NCBI RefSeq assembly: GCF_036898825.1
Contig: NZ_JARUND010000002.1
Coordinates: 4,154,001-4,218,000, forward strand
Length of the DNA stretch: 64,000 bases
Reading direction: 5' to 3'
Origin: Streptomyces sp. B21-083
GTDB lineage: Bacteria > Actinomycetota > Actinomycetes > Streptomycetales > Streptomycetaceae
Numbering within the stretch: the first letter of the stretch is position 1; each line of letters opens with the position of its first letter. Shown here piece by piece: positions 42,854-52,697 of this stretch. The notes beneath the pieces were generated by a model that did not search any database, was not told the origin of the DNA, and worked only from the letters and a program-made list of their open reading frames with translations. Both the position numbers and the translations under genes were made by a program.

Positions 42854-44017
42854 TCACACCCGCATCGGCTGCGGCGACTCGCGTCGGGCCGGGTCCGGGC
42901 CGTCGTACTCGCGGATGATCTCGTAGCGCGTGTTGCGCTCCACCGGGCGGAAGCCGGCGTCCCGGATCAGGTCGAGGAGGTCCTCGCGGGTGAGTTTGTT
43001 GGGGGTGCCGTAGTTGTCGGCGTCGTGGGTGATCTTGTACTCGACGACCGAGCCGTCCATGTCGTCGGCGCCGTGCTGGAGGGCCAGCTGGGCGGTCTGG
43101 ACGCCGTGCATGACCCAGAAGACCTTGACGTGCGGAACGTTGTCGAAGAGCAGCCGGGAGACCGCGAAGGTCTTCAGGGCCTCGGCGCCGGTCGCCATCT
43201 GCGTACGGGCCTGGAGGCGGTTACGGACCTTGCCGTCCTTCATGTCGACGAAGTCGTGCTGGTAGCGCAGCGGGATGAAGACCTGGAAGCCGTTCGTCTC
43301 GTCCTGCAGCTCACGCAGGCGCAGGACGTGGTCCACCCGGTGCCGCGGCTCCTCGATGTGGCCGTACAGCATCGTGCACGGGGTCTTGAGACCCTTCTCG
43401 TGCGCGAGGCGGTGGATGCGCGACCAGTCCTCCCAGTGTGTCCGGTGGTCGACGATGTGCTCGCGGACCTCCCAGTCGAAGATCTCCGCGCCGCCGCCCG
43501 TGAGCGACTCAAGACCCGCGTCGATGAGTTCGTCGAGGATCTCGGACGCCGACAGTCCACTGATCGTCTCGAAGTGGTGGATCTCCGTCGCCGTGAACGC
43601 CTTGAGGGAGACGCTCGGGAGAGCGGTTTTCAACTCCCGCAGGGAACGCGGGTAGTAGCGCCACGGAAGGCTCGGGTGCAGGCCGTTGACGATGTGCAGC
43701 TCGGTGAGGTTCTCGCCCTCCATCGACTTGGCGAGCTTCACCGCCTCCTCGATGCGCATCGTGTACGCGTCCTTCTCGCCCGGCTTGCGCTGGAACGAGC
43801 AGTAGGCGCAGGAGGCCGTGCAGACGTTCGTCATGTTGAGGTGCCGGTTGACGTTGAAGTGCACGACGTCACCGTTCTTACGGGTCCGCACCTCGTGCGC
43901 CAGCCCGCCCAGCCACGCCAGGTCGTCCGACTCGTACAGCGCGATGCCGTCCTCGCGGGTCAGCCGCTCACCGGCCCTGACCTTCTCCTCCAGCTCGCGC
44001 TTGAGCCCGACGTCCAT
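42854..44017 (-). CDS. mqnE: Aminofutalosine synthase MqnE (radical SAM)
   Basis: 387 residues; ATG at 44017 with AGGAGAGG 8-9 nt upstream. The radical-SAM iron-sulfur motif CTASCAYC (C-x3-C-x2-C) follows VHFNVNRHLNMTNV. Other family blocks are LHIVNGLHPSLPWRYYPRSL, GGGAEIFDWEVREHIVDHRTHWEDW and RHRVDHVLRLRELQDETNGFQVFIPLRYQ. MqnE joins the MqnA product to SAM to give 6-amino-6-deoxyfutalosine. MqnC is the alternative, but the length and the ENLTELHIVNGLHPSLPW region suit MqnE. It follows the AsnC gene on the same strand. Confidence 0.93.
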   Translation of the reverse strand: MDVGLKRELEEKVRAGERLTREDGIALYESDDLAWLGGLAHEVRTRKNGDVVHFNVNRHLNMTNVCTASCAYCSFQRKPGEKDAYTMRIEEAVKLAKSMEGENLTELHIVNGLHPSLPWRYYPRSLRELKTALPSVSLKAFTATEIHHFETISGLSASEILDELIDAGLESLTGGGAEIFDWEVREHIVDHRTHWEDWSRIHRLAHEKGLKTPCTMLYGHIEEPRHRVDHVLRLRELQDETNGFQVFIPLRYQHDFVDMKDGKVRNRLQARTQMATGAEALKTFAVSRLLFDNVPHVKVFWVMHGVQTAQLALQHGADDMDGSVVEYKITHDADNYGTPNKLTREDLLDLIRDAGFRPVERNTRYEIIREYDGPDPARRESPQPMRV

Positions 44018-44086
44018 GCTCGTTCCTCTCCTAGACCGACCTCGTAAACCGTACGCCCCCACCCTTCGGGCGGGAGGGGCCCCATC

Positions 44087-44101
44087 AGGCGCTTCGCGCC
44101 T
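44087..44101 (-). terminator. Short hairpin between the AsnC and mqnE genes
   Basis: AGGCGC-TTC-GCGCCT forms a perfect 6-bp stem 7 bp beyond the AsnC gene stop, and upstream of the mqnE start. A second CCC/GGG-rich inverted element follows (44055-44077). No T-tract is present. Confidence 0.4.
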
Positions 44102-44107
44102 GCGCCC

Positions 44108-44563
44108 CTACTGCTCTTCCGGCAGCTCACCGACCCTGTTCTCCCACTTCGTGGAGAGCACGATGGTCGTACGGGTCCTGGAGACGCCCTGGGTCCCGCT
44201 GAGCCGCCGGATGGTCTTCTCCAGCCCGTCGACGTCGCTCGCCCGCACCTTGAGCATGAACGAGTCGTCGCCCGCGATGAACCAGCAGTCCTCGATCTCG
44301 CTGAGGTCCCGCATCCGGCGTGCCACGTCCTCGTGGTCGGCCGCGTCGGAGAGCGAGATACCGATCAGCGCGATGACTCCCAGGCCGAGCGAGGCGGAGT
44401 CGACGGTGGCGCGGTACCCGGTGATGACACCGGCTGTCTCCAGCCGGTTGATGCGGTCGGTGACGCTGGGTCCCGACAGACCGACGAGGCGCCCCAGCTC
44501 GGCGTAGGAGGCCCTGCCGTTCTCCCTCAGGGCCTGGATGAGCTGCCTGTCCACGGCGTCCAT
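44108..44563 (-). CDS. Lrp/AsnC-family transcriptional regulator
   Basis: 151 residues; ATG at 44563. An N-terminal HTH (MDAVDRQLIQALRENGRASYAELGRLVGLSGPSVTDRINRLETAGVI) is followed by an AsnC-type effector (RAM) domain with GLGVIALIGISLSD and DCWFIAGDDSFMLKVRASDVDGLEKTI. It binds amino acids or related ligands and may form octamers. Its position between the ubiX-like and mqnE genes suggests it might affect menaquinone gene expression. That is inference. Confidence 0.9.
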   Translation of the reverse strand: MDAVDRQLIQALRENGRASYAELGRLVGLSGPSVTDRINRLETAGVITGYRATVDSASLGLGVIALIGISLSDAADHEDVARRMRDLSEIEDCWFIAGDDSFMLKVRASDVDGLEKTIRRLSGTQGVSRTRTTIVLSTKWENRVGELPEEQ

Positions 44564-44728
44564 GCGATCGAGCCTTCCGATGAAGAATCCTGAATACTGC
44601 CGAAGGTGAAGAATGCTGCGGGTGGAGATTGCTGCGGGTGGTGAAGACTGCTGCGCGTACGGTCGGTTCCTGCTGTCGGTTCCTGAAAGTCATGAGCGGT
44701 ACTGCCAGTTGCTGATACGTACGCCGGC

Positions 44729-45457
44729 TCAGTCGTTATCAGTACGGGACGTAAGGGATGTGCCGGCCCCGCCGCCGAGTTCGCCCTCCCAGCGGCGGTA
44801 CAGCCCGTGCGGGACACCCGCCGCGTCGAGCACGCGTCCGGCGACGAAGTCGACGAGATCCTGGATATGGGTGGCGCCGGCGTAGAAGGCGGGCGACGCC
44901 GGTACGACGCTCGCGCCGGCGTCGTCCAGGGTCACCAGGTGGCGGAGGGTCTGCCCGTTCAACGGGGACTCCCGTACGGCGACGACGAGTGCGCGCCGTT
45001 CCTTGAGGGTCACACTGGCCGCCCGCTGCAGCAGGTCCTTCGACAGGCCGAGCGCGACCCCGGCCACGCAGGCCGTGGAGGCGGGCACGATCAGCATCCC
45101 CTTGGTGGCGTACGACCCGGAGGAGGGCCCGGCCGCCAGATCCCCGGCGCTCCAGTGCCGTACGCCGCTGATGTCCACCGCGAAGGTGCCGGGCTTGCCG
45201 TCGGCGCCACGGGCCAGCCATTCCCGCAGGTCGTCCTGCCAGTGGGCGTCCCGGAAGGAGATCCCCGTCTCGTCGAGCAGCGTGAGCCGGGAGGCCCGGG
45301 ACACGACCAGGTCGACGCTCTCGCCCGCGTCGAGAAGGCCGCGCAGCACTGTGGCGGCGTAAGGAGTGCCGGAGGCGCCGGACACCCCCACGATCCAAGG
45401 CACGCGGGGCGTCTCTCCTGGCTTGAGTGGGTTCACGACACGGAGCTTATCCGGCAT
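44729..45457 (-). CDS. ubiX: UbiX-like flavin prenyltransferase (menaquinone context)
   Basis: 242 residues; ATG at 45457 (a GTG at 45436 is possible; neither has a strong ribosome site). Signature WIVGVSGASGTPYAATVLRGLL, then LVVSRASRLTL, the IVPASTACVAGVALGLSKDLLQRAASVTLKERRALVVAVRESPLN block and VVPASPAFYAGATHIQDLVDFVAGRVLD. UbiX makes prenylated FMN, the cofactor of UbiD-type decarboxylases such as that encoded at 47271-48728. In the futalosine literature this homologue is called MqnM. It is on the same strand as the UbiD-like and MqnP genes, with the rhomboid gene between. Confidence 0.9.
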   Translation of the reverse strand: MPDKLRVVNPLKPGETPRVPWIVGVSGASGTPYAATVLRGLLDAGESVDLVVSRASRLTLLDETGISFRDAHWQDDLREWLARGADGKPGTFAVDISGVRHWSAGDLAAGPSSGSYATKGMLIVPASTACVAGVALGLSKDLLQRAASVTLKERRALVVAVRESPLNGQTLRHLVTLDDAGASVVPASPAFYAGATHIQDLVDFVAGRVLDAAGVPHGLYRRWEGELGGGAGTSLTSRTDND

Positions 45458-45547
45458 CGTGGGGCGGGAACCGGGCGAGGGCGCCCGGGCGTTCCCTGTG
45501 GGGACGAGTTGAATCGCCCTTCAGGGGCGGGGGGCCGGGGGTCTGTC

Positions 45548-46237
45548 ATGTGGGACAAGTGGAATGCGGCGAGAACGGGCCGGGCCGGTGCGGGCCCAGG
45601 TCCGTCGCGAAGCGACCGGCTCGGGCGTGAGGGCGAGGCGTCCGACGGCCTGCTGTCCGGCGGGGAACGCGCGAAGGCGGCGGCCAAGCTGATGCTCGGC
45701 TGGGTGGCGCTGCTGTGGCTGCTGGAGGTCGTCGACGTGGTGAGCGGCCACGCGCTGGACGCCCTCGGCATCACACCCCGTACGACGTCCGACCTGGTCG
45801 ATGTCGTTCCCGCCGCCTTCGTCCACTTCGGCTTCGGCCATGTCGCCGCCAACAGCGTTCCGCTGCTGGTCCTCGGTTTCCTCGCGGCGCTGGGCGGCCT
45901 GCGCCGGTTCGCCGCGGTCTGCGCGCTGATCATCGTCGCCGACGGGCTGGGGGTCTGGCTCGTGGCGCCCGCGCACAGCAACACGGCGGGCGCCTCCGGT
46001 CTGATCTTCGGCCTCTTCGGCTACCTGATCGTCACGGGCTTCGTGGAACGCCGTCCGTTGGGCGTCCTGGTCGGTCTGCTCGTGGCCGCCGTCTGGGGCA
46101 CCTCGGTCCTGACGGGCCTGGCCCCGACCCAGACGGGCATCAGCTGGCAGGGGCACCTGGCGGGGCTGATATCGGGGGTGGCCGCGGCATTCGTGTTCCG
46201 GCGACGACGGGTGCCTCCGGTGCCGCTCATGCAGTAG
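45548..46237 (+). CDS. Rhomboid-family intramembrane serine protease
   Basis: 229 residues; ATG at 45548. A hydrophilic Arg/Gly-rich N-terminus (about 40 residues) precedes six membrane helices. VHFGFGHVAANSVPLLVLG is the rhomboid H-x-x-x-N helix, AGASGLIFGLFGYL carries the GxSG catalytic Ser, and SWQGHLAGLISG holds the catalytic His. All three key positions are present, so it should be active. It cleaves transmembrane-substrate helices. It lies on the opposite strand between the ubiX-like and mqnP genes. Confidence 0.88.
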   Translation: MWDKWNAARTGRAGAGPGPSRSDRLGREGEASDGLLSGGERAKAAAKLMLGWVALLWLLEVVDVVSGHALDALGITPRTTSDLVDVVPAAFVHFGFGHVAANSVPLLVLGFLAALGGLRRFAAVCALIIVADGLGVWLVAPAHSNTAGASGLIFGLFGYLIVTGFVERRPLGVLVGLLVAAVWGTSVLTGLAPTQTGISWQGHLAGLISGVAAAFVFRRRRVPPVPLMQ

Positions 46238-46270
46238 AGGGCGCGGGGAGCACCCGGTCACCTGGTCGAG

Positions 46271-47173
46271 TCAGACCGTGAGCCCACGGACGAGCAGATC
46301 GAGCAGAGCGCACCCGAAAAGAGCGATGCCGATGAACCCGTTGACGCTGAAGAACGCCCGGTTCAGCCGCGACAGGTCATCGGGCCGCACGATCGTGTGC
46401 TCGTACAGGAACGCCCCCGCCACCACCAGCAGCCCCAGCCAGAAGAACGCCCCCGCGTCCGTGGCCAGCGCGTACCAGACCAGCAGTGCTGTCGTCAGGG
46501 TGTGGCAGACGCGGGCGCTCCACACCGCCGCCGGGATGCCGAAGCGGGCCGGTACCGACAGTACGCCGGTCTCACGGTCCGTCTCGATGTCCTGGCAGGC
46601 GTAGATCAGGTCGAAGCCGCCGATCCAGATGCCGACCGCCAGCCCCAGGATCACCGCGTCCCAGGACCACTCCCCCGTGATCGCCAGCCAGCCGCCGACC
46701 GGGCCCATGGCCTGGGCGAGACCCAGGATGGCCTGGGGGAAGTTCGTGAACCGCTTGCCGTACGGATACACCACCATCGGGATCACCGCGACGGGGGCGA
46801 GGGCCAGGCACAGGGGGTTCAGGAGGGCCGCCGAGCCGAGGAAGACGATGACGGCGATCAGGGCGCCGGTCCAGGCGTGCTTCACCGACATCGCGCCGGT
46901 GACCAGTTCCCGGTGGGCCGTGCGCGGGTTACGGGCGTCGATCTCGCGGTCGATGATCCGGTTGACCGCCATCGCGAAGGTCCGCAGACCGACCATGCAG
47001 ACGGTGACCAGGAGCAGACGGCTCCAGTGGACGTTCCCGTCCAGCTGGAACATCGCTGTCAGCGCGGCGATGTAGGCGAAGGGCAGCGCGAAGACCGAGT
47101 GTTCGATCATCACCAGGCGCAGGAAGGCGCGTGTCCTGCCGGGCTGAGGCAGCGCGGCGGCGGAGGCACTCAC
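46271..47173 (-). CDS. mqnP: Menaquinone prenyltransferase MqnP (UbiA family)
   Basis: 300 residues; GTG at 47173. Eight or nine membrane helices and the two Asp-rich motifs of the UbiA superfamily: NRIIDREIDARNPRTAHRE (N-x3-D-x3-D type) and DIETDRETGVLSVPARFG. MqnP attaches a polyprenyl chain to 1,4-dihydroxy-6-naphthoate in the membrane, the step before decarboxylation and methylation. It is 98 bp downstream of the UbiD-like gene. A 4-hydroxybenzoate prenyltransferase is unlikely because Streptomyces make menaquinone, not ubiquinone. Confidence 0.9.
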   Translation of the reverse strand: MSASAAALPQPGRTRAFLRLVMIEHSVFALPFAYIAALTAMFQLDGNVHWSRLLLVTVCMVGLRTFAMAVNRIIDREIDARNPRTAHRELVTGAMSVKHAWTGALIAVIVFLGSAALLNPLCLALAPVAVIPMVVYPYGKRFTNFPQAILGLAQAMGPVGGWLAITGEWSWDAVILGLAVGIWIGGFDLIYACQDIETDRETGVLSVPARFGIPAAVWSARVCHTLTTALLVWYALATDAGAFFWLGLLVVAGAFLYEHTIVRPDDLSRLNRAFFSVNGFIGIALFGCALLDLLVRGLTV

Positions 47174-47270
47174 AGGCCGTACCCCATCCAGCGTCTCTCG
47201 ACCGGATCGCCTCCGCGTCGGCGGAGAAGCCCCGCCGCCGCGCTGTCATGTCCCATCATCGACTCAGTCC

Positions 47271-48728
47271 TCACAGCCCGTATTCCTTCCACCGTCGCGT
47301 CACCCGTTCGGCCGTGTCCGGGTCCGAGACCACCATCTCCGGCCACCCCCCGTCCCGCGTGTACCCCTCCTCGGGCCACTTCTTCGTCGCGTCGATGCCC
47401 GCTTTTCCGCCCCAGAACTGCTGGTAGGAGGCGTGGTCGAGGTGGTCGACGGGGCCTTCGACGATGCTCAGGTCGCGGGAGTAGTCCGTGTTGCCGAGGG
47501 CCCGCCAGGCGACCTCGTGCAGGTCATGGACGTCGCAGTCCGAGTCGACGACGATGATCAGCTTGGTCAGGGACATCATGTGGGCGCCCCAGACGGCGTG
47601 CATCACCTTCTGCGCGTGCTTGGGGTACTTCTTGTCGATCGAGACGATCGCGCAGTTGTGGAAGCCGCCGGCCTCGGGGAGGTGGTAGTCCACGATGTCC
47701 GGGACGATGATCTTGAGGAGGGGGAGGAAGAACCTCTCCGTCGCGCGGCCCAGCGGGCCGTCCTCCGTGGGCGGCCTGCCCACGACGATCGACTGGAGCA
47801 GCGGGCGCCGCCGCATCGTCACGCAGTCGATCGTGAGCGCCGGGAACGGCTCCTGCGGGGTGTAGAAGCCCGTGTGGTCGCCGAAGGGGCCCTCGGGGAG
47901 CATCTCGCCGGGCTCCAGCCAGCCCTCCAGCACCACTTCCGCCTGCGCGGGCACCTGCAACGGCACCGTCTCGCAGTCGACCATCTCGATCCTCTTGCCG
48001 GCGATGAACCCGGCGAACAGGTATTCGTCGATGTCACCGGGGAGCGGTGCCGTCGAGGCGTAGGTGACGGCGGGCGGGCAGCCGAAGGCGATGGCGACCG
48101 GCAGCCGCTCGCCCTTGCGCGCCGCGACCTGGTAGTGGTTCCGGCTGTCCTTGTGGATCTGCCAGTGCATCCCGATCGTGCGCTTGTCGTGCCGCTGGAG
48201 CCGGTAGAGACCGAGGTTGCGTACGCCGGACTCCGGGTCCTTGGTGTGGGTCAGCCCCAGGTTGAAGAAGGAGCCGCCGTCCTCGGGCCAGGTGAAGAGC
48301 GCCGGGAGCCGGTCGAGGTCCACCTCGTCACCCTTGAGGACGACCTCCTGGACCGGAGCGTTGTCCGACTTCACCTTCTTCGGCGGTACGTGGACCATCG
48401 ATCCGAGCTTGCCGAAGGCCTCCCGCACACCCACGAACCCCTGGGGCAGCTCGGGTTTCAGCAGCCCGCCGATCCGGTCGCTGATGTCCGCGTACGACTT
48501 CAGCCCGAGCGACTTGAGCAGCCGCCGGTCGGTGCCGAACACGTTCATGGCCAGCGGCATCGCCGACCCGCGCACGTTCTCGAAGAGCAGCGCGGGCCCG
48601 CCTGCCTTCTGCACGCGGTCGACGATCTCCCCGACCTCCAGGTACGGGTCCACCTCGGCCTTGATGCGCTTGAGGTCACCCTCGCGCTCCAGCGCCCTGA
48701 GCAGGGAGCGAAGATCGTCGTAAGCCAT
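47271..48728 (-). CDS. mqnL: UbiD-like menaquinone biosynthesis decarboxylase
   Basis: 485 residues, the normal UbiD length; ATG at 48728. Blocks: [96 protein letters not shown] and [16 protein letters not shown]. The conserved Arg/Glu/Glu region that acts with prenylated FMN is retained in [12 protein letters not shown]. It probably decarboxylates the prenylated naphthoate (called MqnL in that pathway). It depends on the UbiX-like product at 44729-45457. The PLDc_N gene is divergent. Confidence 0.9.
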   Translation of the reverse strand: MAYDDLRSLLRALEREGDLKRIKAEVDPYLEVGEIVDRVQKAGGPALLFENVRGSAMPLAMNVFGTDRRLLKSLGLKSYADISDRIGGLLKPELPQGFVGVREAFGKLGSMVHVPPKKVKSDNAPVQEVVLKGDEVDLDRLPALFTWPEDGGSFFNLGLTHTKDPESGVRNLGLYRLQRHDKRTIGMHWQIHKDSRNHYQVAARKGERLPVAIAFGCPPAVTYASTAPLPGDIDEYLFAGFIAGKRIEMVDCETVPLQVPAQAEVVLEGWLEPGEMLPEGPFGDHTGFYTPQEPFPALTIDCVTMRRRPLLQSIVVGRPPTEDGPLGRATERFFLPLLKIIVPDIVDYHLPEAGGFHNCAIVSIDKKYPKHAQKVMHAVWGAHMMSLTKLIIVVDSDCDVHDLHEVAWRALGNTDYSRDLSIVEGPVDHLDHASYQQFWGGKAGIDATKKWPEEGYTRDGGWPEMVVSDPDTAERVTRRWKEYGL

Positions 48729-48825
48729 GCGTTCCAGTATCCGTCACGCACTACCCTTGGACTGTCAGCGGGGGCCGGACGCGACCGTCCCAGTGCCCGG
48801 ACAGCGACTCAAAGGGAACCGATAC

Positions 48826-49212
48826 ATGCTGCGGGTGCTGTTGATCCTGGTGCCTCTCGCGCTGAGCATCTACGCGTTCATCGACTGCGTCACCACGCAG
48901 GAGAAGGACGTCCGTTTCATGCCCAAGCCCGTGTGGGCGATCCTCATTCTTCTGTTCCCGCTGGTCGGCTCCGTCTCGTGGCTGATCATCGGCCGCGACC
49001 GTGCCACCTCCCAGCGCCTGGGCGGCGCCGGCGGCCAGTGGATCGCCCCGGACGACAACCCGGAGTTCCTCAAGTCCCTCAAGGACGAGAAGGCGGACGA
49101 GAGTGAGCCGGCGCAGGACGACGACGCCCATCTGCGGGACTGGGAGGCCGACCTGCGCCGCCGCGAGGAGGAGCTGAAGCGCCGGGAGAGCGGCGAGGAC
49201 CCCAAGGAGTAG
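48826..49212 (+). CDS. PLDc_N-domain membrane protein
   Basis: 128 residues; ATG at 48826 with AAAGGGA about 10 nt upstream. Two membrane helices ([22 protein letters not shown] and [24 protein letters not shown]) form the short phospholipase-D-like N-terminal domain common in actinobacterial membrane proteins. The cytoplasmic tail is charged and rich in Glu/Arg/Asp (about residues 60-128). No catalytic HKD motif is present, so it is not a phospholipase. Function unknown. Confidence 0.85.
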   Translation: MLRVLLILVPLALSIYAFIDCVTTQEKDVRFMPKPVWAILILLFPLVGSVSWLIIGRDRATSQRLGGAGGQWIAPDDNPEFLKSLKDEKADESEPAQDDDAHLRDWEADLRRREEELKRRESGEDPKE

Positions 49213-49330
49213 GCGTACGGGGCTGCTGTCGGCCCCCGTCGGCCCCGTACAAGGTGTACGCCGGCGAGCCCCCCGAAGCGGACAGTGCGTCCCTGGGCGG
49301 GATGGGTCGCGGACCGGACACTTACCTCGC

Positions 49331-50712
49331 ATGACGACTGCTCCGGCGAACACCCCAGCGCCTCCGGCCCCCGCGTACGGCGACAAGGTCATCGCCGTGG
49401 AGACGGCGGGCTCGGACCCATTCCGGATGCCGAACGGCACGGCGGCCCGCTCCAGTTGCTGTGGACCTGGGCCTCCCCGAACATCGAGTTCGCGACCGTC
49501 TACATCGGCGTGATCTCGGTCCTCTTCTTCGGCCTCGACTTCTGGCAGGCGTCCGCGGCCCTACTGCTGGGCACCGCGCTCGGTTCGCTGACGCACGGGA
49601 TCCTCTCCCTGGACGGTCCCCGGTTCGGCGTACCCCAGATGGCGATCGGACGGTTCGCCTTCGGGTTCCGGGGGAATCTGCTGCCCGCCGGTGTGAACGC
49701 TCTTGTCGCGGGCGTCGGTTGGTTCGCGGTCAACAGTGTGAGCGCCGCTTTCGCGCTGAACACGCTGACCGGTCTGCGTCCGCTCCCCTCCCTGCTGCTC
49801 GTGGTGGCGGCGGAGATCGTGATCGGCTTCATCGGCCACAACTTCGTGCACGCCTTCGAGAAGTACGCCTTCCCGGCGCTGGCCGTCGTCTTCCTGCTGG
49901 CCGGCGTCTGGACGTTCAAGGAAGCGCACCTGGGCGCCCCGGACACCGGCGGCGGTATCGGCGGCTTCCTGCTCGCCTTCAGCGCGGCCTGGGGTTACAC
50001 GGCCGGCTGGAACCCGGCGGCCTCCGACTACTCCCGCTACCTTCCCCGTACGGCGAACCGCCTGCGCACCGCGCTCTACCCGGCCGTCGGTCTGTTCGTG
50101 TCCGTGTCCGTCGTGGCGCTGATCGGCGCGGCCTCGGCGACGATCGTCGCTCCCGAGGGCGCGACCCCGACGGCGGCCTTCACCGGTCATCTCCCGGGCT
50201 GGCTCGGCGACTTGGTGCTGCTGTCGATCATCCTGGGCGCGGTCTCGGCGAACGCCCTGAACGTCTACTCGTCCGCGATGTCGGTCACGTCCCTGGGGCT
50301 CCGGATGCCCGGGTGGCTGGGGCGCGGCGCGATCGTGGTGCTGTGCGGGCTCGCGGGTACGGCGGCCGCCTGGTCGTCGCTGGCGGACGCGGGGGCGGCG
50401 TACGAGGCGTTCCTGCTGGTGATCGCGTACTGGGTGGGGCCGTGGCTCGGGGTGGTGCTGGTGGAGCGGTGGCTTCGGGCGCGGACTCCGGTGGAGGCGC
50501 TGAGCGCGCGACTGTCCGACCGCGCCTTCACCAACTGGCCTGGAACGACCGCCCTGTTGGCGGGGATCGCGGTGTCGGTGCCGCTCTTCTCCAACCAGGA
50601 GAAGTACGTGGGGTGGGTGCCGCAGCAGTGGCCGGCCTTCGGCGACATCACGTGTCTGGTGGGGTTCGCGGTGAGCGCCGGGCTGTACCGGGTGCTGCGG
50701 CGGGCCGCCTGA
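49331..50712 (+). pseudogene. Cytosine/purine permease (NCS1) gene broken by a one-base deletion
   Basis: The frame from ATG 49331 reads MTTAPANTPAPPAPAYGDKV...ETAGSDP and then loses homology. The next frame reads PIPDAERHGGPLQLLWTWASPNIEFATVYIGV and runs to 50712 with the whole transporter. The shift lies at the CCC run 49417-49419; adding one C would give GSDPIPDAERHG and restore a single reading frame of about 460 residues with twelve helices. This N-terminal pattern is the usual opening of the NCS1 family. A sequencing error is the main alternative, and programmed frameshifting is less likely. Confidence 0.8.
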
Positions 50713-50906
50713 CCGGCTGACCGGCGCGGGTACTGGTCGGCGGATCGGCCGGGCGTACATCCCCTACACGCCCGGCACTTGTCGCTTGTACCCCGCTTAC
50801 CGCTTACCGGTTGTCGGTTACGTCAGTCGGGGTACATCAATCGAGCGTCATGTGCACGTCACCTTTAGGCCAGAAGTTGCCTCGTCCGACTCACAGGACA
50901 CACCGG

Positions 50907-52697
50907 TCAGGCGCCGGAGAGCATCGGCAGCGACGACAGGTGCTCCTCCGGGATGTCGAAAGCCTCCGTCAGGGTGCTGAGGTGCGGGGCGAGCCGGGTG
51001 GTGAGGGCGTGCAGCGTCTCCGGCAGGGCGCGTACCTGGTCGACGGTGAGGGCCTGTTCGGCCAGCAGCAGGCCGCTGCGGGCACTGACCTGACGGAGGA
51101 GGAAGAGGGCGGCCAGGTCCTCCAGGACAGCGCGGGTGATCGGGTCGGAGACCCGGGCGCAGGCGGCGAGCAGAGCGTCGGCGGCCTGACCCACCGTGTA
51201 CGCCTCGACGAGGTCGAGGGCGGCGTCGGAGGCGTTGTTCCAGCGGCCGAGGGCGTCGCCGCTGTCACCGCGCCGCAGGTCGCGACGGGCAGCGGTGTGC
51301 CAGTAGCGCTCGGCGGTGGTGAGGGCGCGGCGCAGCAGTCCCGGGTCGGTCAACGGCTCGTCGCCGGTGGGCCGCATGGGTTCCGGCGCAAGATCGTGTC
51401 CGAAGATCATCTCGGCGCCGGCCTTGCACCAGATCGCCAGGTTGTCGCCCTCGGCGGTGATCGCCCCGTCCATGTCGCCGGCCAGGGCGGCGAGCCCGTT
51501 CACGGCGAACAGCCCCCGGGCGCCGCACCGTTCCCGGCTCTCGGTCGCTATCTCGCGGGCCCGCCAGGTGACCCACCCCTTGGTGACGGCGACCAGTCGC
51601 TCGGCGTCGGCGCGTTCCTCGGGCGCGTGGGTGACCCAGCGCTCGGTGGCCGCGCGGTGCAGGAAGGTCATGGCGTAGGCGGTGGCGGTGTGGTCGAGGA
51701 GGCGGGTGTAGTGGCTGCGGTGTGCGGCGAGCGGGACGCGCTGTCCGGCCACCGGCCCGGAGATGTGCCGGGTGTACGAGTACCGGACGGCGATGGCGAG
51801 CGCCATACGGGCCACCCCGAGCCCACTCGCGCTCATGCACAGCTTGCCTGCCGTGACCCGGCTGATCGCGTGCAGGAACCGCTTGCGCGGACTGCCGACC
51901 GAGCTCACGAGGCTTCCGTCGGGCAGGAGTTGACCGTGGGCACCCTGGAGGAGGGCGGTGCGGGGCAGCCGTACGTGGTCGAAGTTCGTGGCGCAGTGGT
52001 CCACCGAGGCGCCGACGCGCTCCGGCAGCAGGGTGACGGTGATGCCGGGCAGGGTGCCGTAGTCGTCGCTCAGCGGGGTGAGGAAGAGGAAGGCGCCCAG
52101 ATCCTTGTCGTCGACGATCAGCCGGGCGCCGACCACCGCGGTCTTGGGGCCGCCGGCGGAGCTGGTGTTGGGCATGTACTTCTGCGCGCCGGGGTGGGGG
52201 GTGTGCAGGACGAACTCGTCGCGCTCCCTGTCGTACCGGGCGACGGTCTCCAGCGCCGCCACGTCGTTTCCGTGCGCGCGCTCGGTGCACAGGAAGGTGC
52301 CGATACGGGACATGGTGGTGAAGTCCGTCAACTCACGCGGCTGGGAGACCTGGTCGTCGACGACGCTGCCGAGAAAGAGGTTGTAGTGGATCCCGGCCAC
52401 GGTGACCGTGGCGCCGTCCACCGGGCAGGTCCACTCGTGCAACGCCGCGAGTCCGCGCGGGTCGTTGGCGAAGAGTTCGGGCGACGGGACTTCGTTGTTG
52501 AGGGCTCGCAGTCTCTCGTAGGCGAGCCGCCATCGTTGTGGGGTGCCCAGTCCGGGTCGATACCGGAACAGATCGTTCGAGACCGCTTTCCGCCATCGGC
52601 CGTGGAGGTCGTTTCCCTCCTCGCCGTCCTGAAAGAGGAGGCCGGTGACGGCGGCTTGATCAAGGACTGGGTAGGGCGTACGCGTCTGCGTGGTCAT
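50907..52697 (-). CDS. Acyl-CoA oxidase-like FAD protein
   Basis: 596 residues; ATG at 52697, with no clear ribosome site. The order matches acyl-CoA oxidases of the peroxisomal type: TERAHGNDVAALETVARYDRERDEFVLHTPHPGAQKYMPN (the flavin-site loop), DHVRLPRTALLQG, RYSYTRHISGPV, then the Gly-rich CGARGLFAVNGLAALAGDMDGAITAEGDNLAI with the catalytic-Glu type EGDN. C-terminal helices are ACOX-like. It would oxidise acyl-CoA to trans-2-enoyl-CoA with O2. The gene is flanked upstream by an AT-rich stretch. Substrate unknown. Confidence 0.82.
   Translation of the reverse strand: MTTQTRTPYPVLDQAAVTGLLFQDGEEGNDLHGRWRKAVSNDLFRYRPGLGTPQRWRLAYERLRALNNEVPSPELFANDPRGLAALHEWTCPVDGATVTVAGIHYNLFLGSVVDDQVSQPRELTDFTTMSRIGTFLCTERAHGNDVAALETVARYDRERDEFVLHTPHPGAQKYMPNTSSAGGPKTAVVGARLIVDDKDLGAFLFLTPLSDDYGTLPGITVTLLPERVGASVDHCATNFDHVRLPRTALLQGAHGQLLPDGSLVSSVGSPRKRFLHAISRVTAGKLCMSASGLGVARMALAIAVRYSYTRHISGPVAGQRVPLAAHRSHYTRLLDHTATAYAMTFLHRAATERWVTHAPEERADAERLVAVTKGWVTWRAREIATESRERCGARGLFAVNGLAALAGDMDGAITAEGDNLAIWCKAGAEMIFGHDLAPEPMRPTGDEPLTDPGLLRRALTTAERYWHTAARRDLRRGDSGDALGRWNNASDAALDLVEAYTVGQAADALLAACARVSDPITRAVLEDLAALFLLRQVSARSGLLLAEQALTVDQVRALPETLHALTTRLAPHLSTLTEAFDIPEEHLSSLPMLSGA

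Noticed and set aside
46397..49106. Long + strand frames opposite mqnP and the UbiD-like gene
   Set aside because: Composition is that of antisense shadows (Arg/Gln/Gly/Val-rich, without motifs).
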